This document shows positions 1-10,000 of a stretch of 64,000 bases of DNA, one piece after another. The stretch's first letter is position 1, and each line of letters opens with the position of its first letter. A program made the translations under genes and the position numbers. The notes under the pieces were generated by a model, which ran no database searches, was not told where the DNA came from, and saw only the letters and a list, made by a program, of their open reading frames with translations. This stretch comes from JABDIP01 sp965250245 (lineage in GTDB: Bacteria > Pseudomonadota > Alphaproteobacteria > DSM-16000 > Inquilinaceae), in the NCBI GenBank assembly GCA_965250245.1, contig OZ252296.1, positions 496,001 to 560,000 of the forward strand, read 5' to 3'.

Positions 1-640
1 CGACCGAATGGGCGAGCCCGGCTCGGTTCGTCGCCACGTCGAACTGGTACGCGATGGCCAGGACTTCGCCCATGACCTGATGAGCCAGTGTGCGGAGCCG
101 GCCGGCGCCGTTGATCGTGGTCGACAGGATCGAGTGCCCGTCGCCGCCATGGGCATAGTGCTCGAACGCGCCGACCGTGCGGTCGACCGCGGCGATGATC
201 AGCTCCTGGATCTCCGCCAGTTCGCGTATGTGCGAATGATCGATGTGTGCCGCGGTCATGACCGACGTCACGACGGTCTGGAGCGTCTGGTCATACCGTG
301 GCCAGTGTTGCTCGATTTCGGCAATTTCGGCCAACACCTCGGGAGTCGATGTCGGGCTGAGCCCGAGCCCGTCATCGCCTTCGCGCAGCCCTCGCAAGGT
401 CCGCCTGAACTGGCTCCGGGCGGACCGAATGGCGCGGATGTTGTCCTGGGTGTCGATGCCCAGCACCGCGAGCATCGTGCCGTTGGTCATCTGCTCGATC
501 AGCATGCGTTGCTGGCCGGCGAGATTGATCGAGCGGTTGGCGTCGGACCGCGCATCCGCCGAAAGGGTCGCCAGCATCATGGCAACGAACATAGCCACGC
601 CGAGACATCGACATATCGCCAATTCTGACTTCGAATGCAT
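1..640 (-). CDS. PilJ-type (type IV pili methyl-accepting chemotaxis N-terminal domain) protein, 3' end outside window
   Basis: The reading frame on the minus strand starts with ATG at 640 and runs open through the window edge, so only the first 213 residues are seen. A short hydrophobic stretch (about residues 10-24, LGVAMFVAMMLATLSA) looks like a signal peptide or membrane anchor. It is followed by the motif INLAGQQRMLIEQM, the hallmark of the PilJ/NarX-type extracytoplasmic sensory domain. In this family the domain is periplasmic and helical, and is often fused to methyl-accepting or GGDEF/kinase output domains. The output part is not in the window, so the role (chemotaxis, twitching or nitrate-type sensing) cannot be told. 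The gene is divergent from nothing nearby: about 250 bp separate it from the LacI-type gene. Confidence 0.75.
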   Translation of the reverse strand, partial: MHSKSELAICRCLGVAMFVAMMLATLSADARSDANRSINLAGQQRMLIEQMTNGTMLAVLGIDTQDNIRAIRSARSQFRRTLRGLREGDDGLGLSPTSTPEVLAEIAEIEQHWPRYDQTLQTVVTSVMTAAHIDHSHIRELAEIQELIIAAVDRTVGAFEHYAHGGDGHSILSTTINGAGRLRTLAHQVMGEVLAIAYQFDVATNRAGLAHSV

Positions 641-897
641 ATTGTGGCCCTCTACAGTCCAGTTCGCGTATGGCAGTCGGAGCGCGATTGGATTTGCCTT
701 CGACGCCTCGGGCGCCGCCGCTGGGAGTCGGCCGGGAATACGCGGCGGACTCCCGCGTGCGAGGCCGGCATCCACCGTGGAAATTTGTCAGACATTTATG
801 GAAAGAGGATTAATAAAAAGTGCAGTATCCCTGTCGATTTTCGCGCAATTGGGCCAGCCGGCGGGCTCGTCCGACCGCCCGGCCCGGCGATTCCCGG

Positions 898-2001
898 TCA
901 GGCGTCGGCCGGGTCTTCCGCGGCCGGGCCGGTCCGCAGGTCGGCTTGGGCAATGCCGCGGGGAAGGCGCGCCGAACTGCGAAGGATGAGTTCGCCCCTG
1001 ATGAGGTCGCGGCGCGGTTCAAGGTCGGGGTCCTCCATCAACGCGGCCAGCATGGCCACCGATTGCCGGCACATGCGTTCGACATCCACCGAGACCGTTG
1101 TCAGCCGGTAGCTGTTCCACGCCGACTCGGCCGCGTTGATGAAGCCGACGACCGAGACGTCCTCGGGGACCCGAAGCCCCAATTCGTAGCGAATGGCGTC
1201 CATCGCGCCCATCGCCATGATATCGCTGGCGCAGAAGATCGCGTCCGGCGGCGAGGCCGATCGCATCAGGTCCACCGCCGCGGCGCGGCCGCCGTCATAG
1301 GTGAAGTGGCCCTTGGCGCGCAGCGGATGCCGGGTTCCGGCCGCCGCCGCGCCGTCGAAGAAGCCTCGCTCCCGGTCGACGCTGGTCGACGCGTTCTCAA
1401 GTCCCGCGATGAAGGCCAGCCGCTGGTGCCCTCCGGCCAGCAGGAACTGCGCCACCCGGCGGCCGCCATCTTCGTTGTCCGCGCTGACGGCACAGAAGGA
1501 TGGGTCGGACACATACCGGTTGACCATCACCGTCGGAACGCCGGCCTCACGGCAAGCACGGGTGGCCCGGGAAGACAGCCCGACGCCTGTCATGATGATG
1601 CCGTCGGCACGATAGGCGAGCACGTCCGGCATGATGTCGTCGACCTCCTCGCCTTCCGGAATGGAGGTCAGCAGGACCTGGTAGCCGGCGCTGCGCACGG
1701 CATGGCACAGCTGGTGCAGCAGCGCCACGTAGAAGGAGTATCGCAGTTCGGACATGACCACCGCGACGATCCTCGATTGCCGGGTAATCAGGCTGCGGGC
1801 GATGGCATTGGGTTGGAACCCGAGCTTGTTCGCCGCCTCCATCACGCGCTTGCGGGTCGCCTCGGAGACGTAGCCGCGATTCGAGAAGGTGCGCGACACC
1901 GCCGATTGGGAAACACCAGCCTCCGCCGCGACGTCATAAGACGTCACCGCGCGATGCCGCTGATGCTCGCGTCCCCTGCCGCCGGTACCCTCTTTCTTCA
2001 T
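898..2001 (-). CDS. LacI-family transcriptional regulator
   Basis: A 367-residue protein. An N-terminal LacI helix-turn-helix (about residues 20-70, VTSYDVAAEAGVSQSAVSRTF, then a hinge helix around NAIARSL) is followed by a periplasmic-binding-protein-like effector domain. That domain contains the family's SRIVAVVMSEL, ADGIIMTG, SVVGFINA and LTTVSVDVERM segments. It should bind an operator as a dimer and release it on binding a small ligand. The ligand is not evident. It lies just downstream, same strand, of a Bug-type binding protein gene, so uptake of that protein's ligand is the likely regulated function. The ATG used here has no clear Shine-Dalgarno; an in-frame GTG 18 codons in (before TSYDV) is an alternative start. 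About 20 extra basic residues before the HTH are unusual. Confidence 0.88.
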   Translation of the reverse strand: MKKEGTGGRGREHQRHRAVTSYDVAAEAGVSQSAVSRTFSNRGYVSEATRKRVMEAANKLGFQPNAIARSLITRQSRIVAVVMSELRYSFYVALLHQLCHAVRSAGYQVLLTSIPEGEEVDDIMPDVLAYRADGIIMTGVGLSSRATRACREAGVPTVMVNRYVSDPSFCAVSADNEDGGRRVAQFLLAGGHQRLAFIAGLENASTSVDRERGFFDGAAAAGTRHPLRAKGHFTYDGGRAAAVDLMRSASPPDAIFCASDIMAMGAMDAIRYELGLRVPEDVSVVGFINAAESAWNSYRLTTVSVDVERMCRQSVAMLAALMEDPDLEPRRDLIRGELILRSSARLPRGIAQADLRTGPAAEDPADA

Positions 2002-2227
2002 CGTGCTGTGGTGCGTCGGCCCGCAAATCCGATGGGCGCCGGCGTCGATCTCCTGCAGGGATCAGGCTGACGCAAGTATCGGACCCTGCATCCCCGGACG
2101 CAACGCGCGTGGCTCCGGCCGGATCGCCGGCGAACCGCCGCATCGTGGATAGGTTCGGCGATGTACGATGAATGGGGCGGCCGGCGCGGGTTTGCTCCGC
2201 CCGTGGCGGGCCGGGCTGCAAAGGAGA

Positions 2228-2250
2228 TCGGTGCGCGCGAGGCGCACCGA
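2228..2250 (-). terminator. Hairpin between the binding-protein and LacI genes
   Basis: Perfect 8-bp inverted repeat TCGGTGCG / CGCACCGA with a 7-nt loop, just after the stop codon of the Bug-type gene. There is no good T-run after it, so factor-independent termination is uncertain; it may only attenuate read-through into the LacI gene. Confidence 0.35.
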
Positions 2251-2264
2251 GTTTGCAGGGAGGG

Positions 2265-3209
2265 CTAGTTGGCAATGATGCCGATCTCGCGCAGCAGCCG
2301 TCCGTTGTCCTCGTATTGCCGAGCGAAGAAGTCCTGGAACTCGGCGGTGGGCATGTAGCGAATCAGCCGGTTCGCGTTTGTCATGTTCTCGATGAAGCTG
2401 GGCTTGCGCACCGCCTCGTCGCATCCGTTCGACAGCGTATCGACGATTTCGTCCGGCGTTCCCCTGGGCGCGAAGAACCCGAACCATACAAACGACACCA
2501 CCGGCCTGCCCAGTTCGGCGAGCGTCGGTACATCCGGGAACTCCGTGGACCGCTCGGTATCCAGGATGGCAAGCGGACGCAGCCCGAAGCGCGTCGTTGC
2601 ATCGCCGAACCAGACCGTCATGTGGACGCGGTCGCCGAGCATCGACTGGGCGACCTCGTTGATGCCCTCATGCGGGATGTAGCGGAACTGAACGCCATAG
2701 GCGTTGGCCACGGCCGCCTGGGCGATATGGGGAATCGATCCGGGCGGCGGCCCGGCTGTCACGACATCGCTGCTCCGCGCCCGGGCAATCAGATCGTCGA
2801 TCGACCTGATCGGCGAATCCTCGAGCACGGTGACGTAGAGCGGGCCCTGGGCCACCATGCAGATCGGTTCCCAGGACTCGCCGTCATAATCCGTCATGCG
2901 AAGATGCGGCTGTACGGTCGTGGTGCCGATCGGCATGAAACCGAGGCTGTAGCCATCCGGATCGGCGAAGGCGAGCTGGGTCGCGCCGATCGTGCCGCCG
3001 GCCCCGGTCACGTTGCTGACCACGATATTGACGTCGAGGATCCTCTCCAGTTCGGCTGCGAGAAAGCGGGCGGGTACGTCGGCGCCGCCCCCGGCACTGA
3101 ACGGGACCATCATGTTGATGGTTCGCTCAGGATAATCCGCCCAGGCCGTGGAGCCGGCGATCAGCATCGCAGCGGCAGACCCGGCCAAGCCCATAAGACG
3201 CATTCTCAC
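2265..3209 (-). CDS. Bug/TctC-type tripartite tricarboxylate transporter substrate-binding protein
   Basis: Secreted binding protein of about 314 residues. The signal peptide is visible (MRLMGLAGSAAAMLIAGSTAWA), followed by the Bug-family opening YPERTINMMVPFSAGGGADVPAR and later the typical GAGGTIGATQLAFADPDGYSLGF and PDVPTLAELG motifs. The family captures carboxylates and similar organic acids in the periplasm for TctAB-type membrane partners. No tctA or tctB gene is in the window, so it is an orphan binding protein, as is common for Bug proteins. A GTG at 3209 has GGAGG nine bases upstream, whereas the ATG at 3203 sits 15 bases away, so the GTG is preferred. An 18-bp palindrome lies just upstream and the LacI-family gene follows, suggesting local control. 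Confidence 0.88.
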   Translation of the reverse strand: MRMRLMGLAGSAAAMLIAGSTAWADYPERTINMMVPFSAGGGADVPARFLAAELERILDVNIVVSNVTGAGGTIGATQLAFADPDGYSLGFMPIGTTTVQPHLRMTDYDGESWEPICMVAQGPLYVTVLEDSPIRSIDDLIARARSSDVVTAGPPPGSIPHIAQAAVANAYGVQFRYIPHEGINEVAQSMLGDRVHMTVWFGDATTRFGLRPLAILDTERSTEFPDVPTLAELGRPVVSFVWFGFFAPRGTPDEIVDTLSNGCDEAVRKPSFIENMTNANRLIRYMPTAEFQDFFARQYEDNGRLLREIGIIAN

Positions 3210-3234
3210 GGTGTCAGCCCTCCGAATCTGGCGA

Positions 3235-3252
3235 TGTGCATTCGGATGCACA
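3235..3252. promoter_or_regulatory. Palindrome upstream of the Bug-type binding protein, candidate operator
   Basis: Inverted repeat TGTGCAT-TCGG-ATGCACA (7-4-7) located 26-43 bases upstream of the start codon. Its size and position fit an operator, possibly for the neighbouring LacI-family regulator, though the centre is not the usual CG of LacI operators. Confidence 0.4.
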
Positions 3253-3385
3253 CAATCGTGCGTTGATAACGCCGAGCGGAAGGTCAGGTCAATGATGTTC
3301 TCGAAACCGATGGCCGTGGGGGCAATGATCGGCCACCGCAATCCTGCTGCGGCATTCGCGGGCCCGCACGATCGCTGAACGGAAT

Positions 3386-3418
3386 CGCCCCTGCCAACGC
3401 CAGGCGGCGGCAGGGGCG
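3386..3418 (-). terminator. Candidate terminator hairpin after SARP gene 1
   Basis: Ten-bp perfect stem CGCCCCTGCC / GGCAGGGGCG with a 13-nt loop, 20 bases downstream of the SARP gene stop. It lacks a T-tract, so the call is weak. Confidence 0.35.
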
Positions 3419-3437
3419 GGCCAGGCGGAGCCGTCGG

Positions 3438-4400
3438 TCAGGCCTGTGCGGCGACCGCGGTGGCCGGCCGGACGGGGTCGGAGGCCGACTGTTCCCGCAA
3501 CTGCCGTTCCGCGTTGATCAGGCAGCTGCGCGCGGCGTCGATGCTGGCGATCGCCAGGGTGATCTCCTGCAGCCGCATCTCGATCGACCGGAAGCCGGTA
3601 TCGATCGGCTCCAGCGTGTCCGAGGCGTCGAACGCGTCGGCGGTGGGGGCCGAGATGATCGCCTCCAGGGTCTGCCGCGTCTCCTCCATCGGCTCGACGT
3701 CGAGCTCCTGGCGCAGCAGGCGGGCGCAGGTGGCGTATTGCTTCACCGCCGCCGGCCGGTTGCCCAGCTTGAAGTGGCAGTGCATGACGGAGCGCTGGAC
3801 GTTTTCGGTCAGCGGATCGATCGCCAGGATCTTCTGGCCGATCGCCAGGGCCTTGGCCCAGTATTCCTGCGCGATGTTGTATTGCATCAGGAAGTCCAGC
3901 GCGTTGAGGTGTTGCGCCTGCAAGGCCTCCCGCTGCATCAGGCACCAGTCGTCATAGACGCCTTCCAGCAGGTCGCCGCGATACAGGGAAGCGGTTTCGG
4001 CGACCTCGTCGACGAGCTGCCGGTCCGCGTCGGCCGGATCGATATGCGCGATCTTGCGGGTCGCCGCCTCGAAGCGCTCGACATCGACCCAGTGCGGCGC
4101 GTCGCCCTTGAAACCGACCGCGTCGGAGTCGCTGACCAGGAAATCGTCGGGGTCGGCGCCGCCATCCTTCAGCAGGTTGCCGATGCGCCAGAGATCGGTG
4201 CTGAGCGCCCGACGGGCCCGGACCTCGGGCAGGTCGCCCCAGAAGGTGTCGGCCAGCATCTCGCGGGAGTAGAGCTTGCCCTTGCCGAGCACCAGGTAGG
4301 CGAACAGCGCCTTCGATTTCTTCGTCGCGAAGCCGCTCAGGCGTTCGCTGCCCAGATGGAGTTCAAGATTGCCGAGGAGGTAAATTCTTAGCGTTTGCAT
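3438..4400 (-). CDS. Small SARP-type regulator 1 (OmpR-like winged helix plus BTAD)
   Basis: A 320-residue protein. The first 95 residues form an OmpR/SARP winged-helix domain (MQTLRIYLLGNLELHLG, ATKKSKALFAYLVLGKGK, LADTFWGDLPEVRARRALSTDLWRIGNLL). The bacterial transcriptional activation domain follows at about residues 100-250 with its TPR-like helices (YRGDLLEGVYDDWCLMQREAL, QKILAIDPLTENVQRSVMHCHFKLGNRPAAVKQY). Residues 265-310 form a Cys-containing helix (AIASIDAARSCLINAERQLREQ). SARPs activate genes by binding direct heptamer repeats overlapping the -35 region. The DNA-binding domain differs from that of the second copy (10513-11448) at only about 18 of 95 positions, so both should read the same boxes. 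It sits 122 bases after small protein 1, in the same direction. Such stand-alone SARPs are classically actinobacterial. Confidence 0.85.
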   Translation of the reverse strand: MQTLRIYLLGNLELHLGSERLSGFATKKSKALFAYLVLGKGKLYSREMLADTFWGDLPEVRARRALSTDLWRIGNLLKDGGADPDDFLVSDSDAVGFKGDAPHWVDVERFEAATRKIAHIDPADADRQLVDEVAETASLYRGDLLEGVYDDWCLMQREALQAQHLNALDFLMQYNIAQEYWAKALAIGQKILAIDPLTENVQRSVMHCHFKLGNRPAAVKQYATCARLLRQELDVEPMEETRQTLEAIISAPTADAFDASDTLEPIDTGFRSIEMRLQEITLAIASIDAARSCLINAERQLREQSASDPVRPATAVAAQA

Positions 4401-4522
4401 GATCCTGCACCATGTCCTTTGGGGTCAGTCGTGCGTCGAACGCGCGTTCCCGTCGGTGTGTCCGCCTCCTGCAGCCCGGGCAGCCTTGCCGTGTCAGATG
4501 GTCGGCGCGGCCGGGCGATCGG

Positions 4523-4990
4523 TCATTGCACTTCCGTCACCAGCTGCGGGGGTTGCGCGTAGGTTTCCGTCCAGGCCGGCTTCAGCAGCCGCTTCAGCGC
4601 CAGGGCGGCGACCACCGAAGCGATCGCCGGGGCGACGCCGAGGGTCGCGGTCAGCACCGTGACGATCCGGTCGGCCGAGGCGGCGTCGGATGGGGCGAAG
4701 CCGTTGTGGGCCGGCGCGTCGTCGCGACAATCGCTTGCCGGGACGGAAAAGAGCTGCCGGTGCAGCCGCCGGAAGATCCAGCCACCGAACTCGCCGAGAT
4801 CGTCCCAGGCGCGCTCCAGGGCGGCGGCCTCCGGAACGGAGCGTTCGACGCTGCTGGCGGCGGCGGGGAACATGGCGAAGGTCCGTGCCCTCAGCCCGAT
4901 CTCCCTGAGCAACTGCTCTTCCGACATCTCCGTCGCCATCTGTTCCGCGACGGTCGTCAGTGTCGATTGTTCCTCCGGTGTCAAAGTCAT
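4523..4990 (-). CDS. Unknown small protein 1, paralogue of 12787-13209
   Basis: A 155-residue protein with a strong start site (AGAGGAGAGGACCG before ATG). I recognise no family. The N-terminal 80 residues are helical and nearly the same as in the second copy (MSEEQLLREIGLRARTFAMFPAA, VPEAAALERAWDDL, EFGGWIFRRLHRQL). A variable linker follows, then a hydrophobic segment rich in Ala and Val (about residues 108-138, IVTVLTATLGVAPAIASVVAALALKRLL) that could insert in a membrane. Both copies lie in the same direction as, and upstream of, a SARP gene, so a working link with the SARP (partner, anti-activator or target) is plausible. Nothing in the sequence shows an enzyme active site. Confidence 0.75.
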   Translation of the reverse strand: MTLTPEEQSTLTTVAEQMATEMSEEQLLREIGLRARTFAMFPAAASSVERSVPEAAALERAWDDLGEFGGWIFRRLHRQLFSVPASDCRDDAPAHNGFAPSDAASADRIVTVLTATLGVAPAIASVVAALALKRLLKPAWTETYAQPPQLVTEVQ

Positions 4991-5087
4991 CGGTCCTCTC
5001 CTCTGTTGACCGGTTGTGACGGGAGCGCCACTTGCGCCCCGCTGATCCTTGATCCGCAGGCAGTGTTGAGGAATCGGCGGCGGCTGG

Positions 5088-5105
5088 ATGTGGGATTTCC
5101 CACAT
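5088..5105. promoter_or_regulatory. CRP-like palindrome upstream of small protein 1 / SARP 1
   Basis: Perfect 18-bp palindrome ATGTGGGATTTCCCACAT. Its core TGTGG-N6-CCACA has the 5-6-5 spacing of Crp sites (TGTGA-N6-TCACA). It lies 98 bases before the small protein 1 start and immediately after the Crp/Fnr gene. Confidence 0.5.
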
Positions 5106-5179
5106 GCCGTGAAATTCCGGGCCGGCAGCCAGTAACGGGGAGAATTGATGGCCGACGCGCAGGAACTGCGTCGGGGTCG

Positions 5180-5896
5180 TTAGTCGCTGATTTCTTCCGC
5201 CAGTCTTTTCAGCGCCGCGAGGTCGCGGACGATCAGCGTGCCCGGCGCGCGGTCGACGACGCCGTCGCCGGCCAGCCGGCTGATTTCCCGCGTGACCGCC
5301 TCGCGGTGCGTGTTCACGCGGCTGGCGATTTCCGCATGGGTCGGCGCCGGCGCGATGGACGCCTCGTTGCCGGACGGCTCGCCCAGCATGGCCAGGCGCA
5401 GGATCTCGGCGTGGATACGGTTGCTGACCGCATAGGCGCTGAACTGGTAGACGCGCGCCGACAGGTCGCGCACGAGGCCGCACAGATATGTCAGGGTGGC
5501 AGCGTTGACCTTCGGTTGCTCACGCAGCAGGTCCCAGAACCGGGCGGCGGAAATCCGCGCCACCTGGGATTCGGACTTGGCGATGGCATTGGCCGATCGC
5601 GGCTCGCCGTCGATCGCCGCCAGCTCGCCGAACATCTCGCCGGGCTTGAGATCGCGGAACGTCACCTCCTTGCCGGCGGCGGAGAAGACGGTGATCCGTA
5701 CGCTGCCCGCGAGGATGAAATAGACGCCGTCATCCTGCTCGAACTGGCCGAAGATCTCCTCGCCGCGCCGATACCGGGCATTCGACAGGCGCCCCGCCAC
5801 GTCCTCCAGATCGCCGTCGTCAAGGTCGCGGAACAAAGTGAGGCCGCGCAACGATTCGGGCGCGACGGCCGGGATGGACGGAGGCGGAGCGGTCAT
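5180..5896 (-). CDS. Crp/Fnr-family cyclic-nucleotide-binding regulator
   Basis: A 238-residue regulator. The cNMP-binding beta-barrel spans about residues 18-125 and keeps the phosphate-binding cassette (GEMFGELAAIDGEPRSA: Glu91, Arg100, Ser101), so cyclic nucleotide binding is credible. The C-terminal winged helix (about residues 180-215, THAEIASRVNTHREAVTREISRL) keeps the Arg-Glu-x3-Arg pattern that in Crp contacts TGTGA half-sites. There is no N-terminal cysteine cluster, so it is not an Fnr iron-sulphur sensor. The ATG at 5896 is chosen because the family begins about 15 residues before the barrel; no clear Shine-Dalgarno is seen. An adenylate cyclase gene lies 1.1 kb away, and a Crp-like palindrome lies just downstream, before the SARP operon. 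This suggests a local cAMP circuit. Confidence 0.88.
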   Translation of the reverse strand: MTAPPPSIPAVAPESLRGLTLFRDLDDGDLEDVAGRLSNARYRRGEEIFGQFEQDDGVYFILAGSVRITVFSAAGKEVTFRDLKPGEMFGELAAIDGEPRSANAIAKSESQVARISAARFWDLLREQPKVNAATLTYLCGLVRDLSARVYQFSAYAVSNRIHAEILRLAMLGEPSGNEASIAPAPTHAEIASRVNTHREAVTREISRLAGDGVVDRAPGTLIVRDLAALKRLAEEISD

Positions 5897-6101
5897 CGGC
5901 TTCGGCAAGCGGCTAGCGGCCAGACAAGCATAACCGTTTGGCGGCGAACGACAATTGCCGATCTTGGCGCGACGCCGGATGGGCCATGCGGGGCCGCAAC
6001 TCGGGGCTGCAAACCGTTTCGCCCCCGTAACGCGGCCCATAGCCGTCGGTTGTGGATTTTGCTATATGGGACAAGGGCTTTCGCATCTCGGGGGGCGGGC
6101 T

Positions 6102-7016
6102 ATGAAGAACCGGTACGTCAATGGTCTGGCGCTGATCGCGGCGCTTGTGGTGTCCGCGTGCGCGGCGCGGGTGCAGCCGACATCGATCGACGATGCGGCG
6201 TCGTGGACCGACATCGTCCCGCTGAACACCATGATCCAGATCTCCCAGGATGGGGAACCGGTCGACCTCAACGCCATTCTGGCCAGCGAGGAGACCCTGC
6301 GGCAGGCGCTGGACACGCTGTTCCCGGAAGCGGCCAACATCGACAATCTCGGCCAACGCATCGATTCCATCCTGGAGCGCAAGGGCGGCGACGACCGGCC
6401 GTTCGATGTCCTGCGGGGCCTGGGCGGGCTGTATGCCCACGAGTTCCTCAATTCCGCCAAGGCGGCGCTGGACGGGAACGGCAATTTCGACCCGGACAAG
6501 CGGGTTTACGAGTTCTTCTACGGGCATACCCGTGAGTTCGAGTTCGACAGCCAGGCGGGCAGCGGCCGTATCCTCAACTTCACCTATTTCACCCGGGTGG
6601 TGGTCGGCCCGGACAACGTTGCGATCGAGTCGACGACCGATTCCTACCGCTGGGAAGTCGCGGTCGACCGGGGCGGCTACAGCGTCGTGGAGAAGGGTTC
6701 CGATCCGAACGATCCGTTCCCCGACACCCTGGATTTCGCGCCGGCGATGTTGAACCGGATCAACGCCCTCGGATTCGAATACAAGCTCTGGGCCAAGGGG
6801 CGGGCGATCGACATCGTCGAGATCGCCTTCAAGGCCCATGGCACGCCGACCTATGTCCCGGTTCCGCGAAGTGATCCGCGCTATGACCGGACCGACTCGA
6901 ACTGCATCGACATGCTGTTCGTGAACTTCCCGCCGCCGACGCTCGGCACGTTGCAGCCGCCGCTCTATTGCCTGGGGCGCTGCGACAATCCGATGCTGAT
7001 CAACACCGGCCTGTAA
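6102..7016 (+). CDS. Predicted lipoprotein of unknown function
   Basis: A 304-residue protein starting at ATG 6102 behind a GGGGGGCGGG ribosome site. The N-terminus is a lipoprotein signal (MKNRYVNGLALIAALVVSACAA) with lipobox VSAC, so it should be anchored to the inner or outer membrane after cleavage before Cys20 or so. The rest is a soluble mixed domain without motifs I recognise. A run of short hydrophobic strands and the segment NSAKAALDGNGNFDPDKRVYEF resembles no known catalytic motif, though the DGNGNFD stretch could bind calcium. It is the only plus-strand gene between the Crp gene and the cyclase gene, and its stop lies 5 bases from the cyclase stop (convergent). Upstream, a TATATGG at about 6062 could be its -10. 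Confidence 0.7.
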   Translation: MKNRYVNGLALIAALVVSACAARVQPTSIDDAASWTDIVPLNTMIQISQDGEPVDLNAILASEETLRQALDTLFPEAANIDNLGQRIDSILERKGGDDRPFDVLRGLGGLYAHEFLNSAKAALDGNGNFDPDKRVYEFFYGHTREFEFDSQAGSGRILNFTYFTRVVVGPDNVAIESTTDSYRWEVAVDRGGYSVVEKGSDPNDPFPDTLDFAPAMLNRINALGFEYKLWAKGRAIDIVEIAFKAHGTPTYVPVPRSDPRYDRTDSNCIDMLFVNFPPPTLGTLQPPLYCLGRCDNPMLINTGL

Positions 7017-7021
7017 GAGCA

Positions 7022-10000
7022 TTAGTCCGCGGGCGGCGCGGCCAGACGGTCGCGCGCTTCGCGCAGGTCGGCGCAGAGGTCGCCGTCGTCGAACAGGCCG
7101 GCGATCTCGGCCAGCCGATCGCGATCCGCGGCGCCGGCGCCCGGCCCCTCCGCGGCGCTGAGGGCGGCCCGCAGCTCCAGGGATCGCGCACCCTGACGCC
7201 GTGCCAGGGAGACGGCGCGGTCGAAGCACTTGCGGCCGTCATCTATCCCGGATTGTCGCTTCAAAGCTCCGAGCAGACGGATCGCCTCGGCCTCGTAGAA
7301 GATCACATCGGTGTCGTTGCCGGGCCGGCAGGCCGCCTTCAACGTCGCCAGTCCGGCCTCCGGCGCGCCCGCCCGGCCCTGGATCTCCGCCAGCAAGGTC
7401 AGGATGTAGGGTCTGACCTGGCGGGCGCCGGTGCTTTCGTAGATCTCCAGCCCGCGGTCCACGGCGGCGATCCCGTCCTCGTGCCGGCCGAGCGCCGACA
7501 TGGCCCAGCCCTTCAGGGCGGTCGACCAGGCGATCCAGTACGGATAGCCGTTCTCCTCGGAGATGGCGATCGCCAGCTCGGCGTGTTGGACGACGGTGTC
7601 CGGCTCGCGAAACACCTGATGGACCGAGGCGGCCAGGCTGTTGGCATAGGCCAGGCTGAAGGGATGATCGAGCTCCGCCGCCAATGACAGCGCCGCGGCG
7701 ATGCTACGGCGGGCGGCCTGGAAATCGCCGAGGAACCAATGTGCCCAGCCAAGCACGCTGCGGCTGATCACGGCGGGGTCGGTGCCGTAGACGAACCGGT
7801 GACCGTGATGGATCGCCGGGTCGTAGATCGCGCTGGCCTGCTCCAGATTGCCTCGGGCGGCAACGAACTGGCCGGCGAAGAACGAGCACATGCCCACCGA
7901 GCGATAGCCGCCCATCAGCATCGTCTGGCTGTCCTGGTCCCGGGCGATGGCCAACTCGCGGTCGGCCAGCTTGCGCGCCTTCTTGAGCTCGCCCTTCAGG
8001 AAGAAGACGTTGGTCAGGCCGCGCAGGGCGATCAGCATCTCCTGCTTCTCGCTGGACGAGGCGCTGAGTTTGAGCGCGCGCTGGTAGTTCTTCTCGACCT
8101 CCGCCGAAGACCATCCCCTGAGCGTCAGCAGCGAGGCGCCGAGCGGAATCCGCACGGCGTATTCCCGGGCATCCCGTTCGGCCGATTTCGGAAGCAGGTC
8201 GATCTCCTGGAGCGCTTTCTCCAGATGCGCCACGGCTTCCAGATGGGCCGACCGCTCACCCGCCCGCCGTCCGGCGCGCAGCCAGTATTCGACCGCCCTG
8301 TCCGGCTGGCCGGCGAGGGAGAAATGCCGGGCGACCAACTCGGGCTCGGCCTCGGCCTGGCTTGCGAAGTCGCGCAGCAGGACGTCCGCGGTCTTGCCAT
8401 GATACCGGGCCCGCCGGCTCTTCAGCAGGGTCTCGTAGGCGGCGTCCTGGATCAGGGCGTGGCGGAAGGCGTAGACCGAGCGCGGCGGGGTGCCGGTCTG
8501 GGACAGCAGCTCGGCCTCGGTCATAGCGACCAGCGCGCGGTCCAGGGCGGCCTCGTCCACGTCACTGACGGCGCGGATGAAGCGATAGTGGAAGGACCGG
8601 CCCAGCAGCGCGGCGAGTTGGGCGACCTTGGCGGCCTCGCCCAGGCGGTCCAGCCGCGCGACCAGCGAGGCCTGCAGGGACAGGGGGATCTCCGCCCGGT
8701 CGCCATCGCTTTCTAGAAGCGCCTTCGTCAGCTCCTCGATGAACAGCGGCACCCCGTCGGCGCGGTCGAGGATCTGTGTGACTGTCCGGTCGTCCAAGGC
8801 ATCGCCGCCGACGGCGCGCACCAGTTCCCCGCCCTGTTCCTGGGTGAGCTTGTGGAGATCCAGCCTGGTCACGCGCGGCCCTTCCGGCCACGGTGGAACG
8901 AAGTCCGGACGATGGGTGATCAGCAGCAGGACCGGCGCGTCGGCGATCCGCTCCATGGCCGCGCCGATCAGGGTCTCTGTGGTCGGGTCGATCCAATGGG
9001 CGTCCTCCAGCAGGAAGACCACCGGGCTGCGCCGCCCCAATTCGACCAGCAGGGAAACCAGCAGCTCGATCGTGCGCTCGCGGATCTGCGACGCCGACAG
9101 CGAAAGATCCGGATATCGATCGCCGCCCGGCAGGGACAGCAGCGCCGCCAGCAACGGTGCGTTGGCGTCCCTCGGCATCGCCGCGCGGTCCAGCAGCGCC
9201 TCGACCTTGTCCAGCCTGGTCTCGCCGTCATCGTCCGGGCCGAACTCCGACAGCCGTTCCAGCAGCCGGATGACCGGATGGAAGGCGCTGTTGGTGTGCA
9301 GCGGCGAGCACTGGCAGCTGAACTGCCGGTTCTGCTCCTCGGCGATGCCGTCGCAGAACGCCTGCACGATGCGGGACTTGCCGATGCCCGCCTCGCCGGA
9401 CAGCAGCACGGTCTGGCCCTTGGACTGTCGGGCCTGGACCCAGCGCCTGCGCAGCTGGGTCAGTTCCCGATTGCGGCCGATGAGGCGCGACGGCCGTCCG
9501 GACTGCGCCGCTACGAACCGGCTGTCGACCTGGCTCTGACCGACGACCTGCCAGACGGAGACCGGCCGGTTGAACCCCTTCAGCCGCTGCTCGCCCCGAT
9601 CCTCCATCCGGAAGGCGGTGCCGACGAGCTGGCGGGTGTGGACGTCGATGACCACCTGGCCGGGATCGGCGAGGCCCTGCAGCCGCGCGGCCAGATTGGG
9701 GGTCTTGCCGGTGACCGCCTGCACGTCCTGGCCGGTGTAGTCGATGAACTCGCCGATCACCACCGGGCCGGAGGCGATCCCGACCCGGGCGTTGAGGCGG
9801 GTGTCGCCGTCGACGGTGACCTGCTTGACGTTGGCGATCGAGTCCAGCGCGGCCGCGACGGCCCGGTGGGCCTGGTCCTCGAAGGCGTGCGGCCAGCCGA
9901 AATAGACCAGCACGCCGTCTCCGAGATACTGGCCGACATGGCCCCCATACCGCGTCACCGCCGTGGTCACGGCCGCCTGATAACGCCGCAGCACGTCGCG

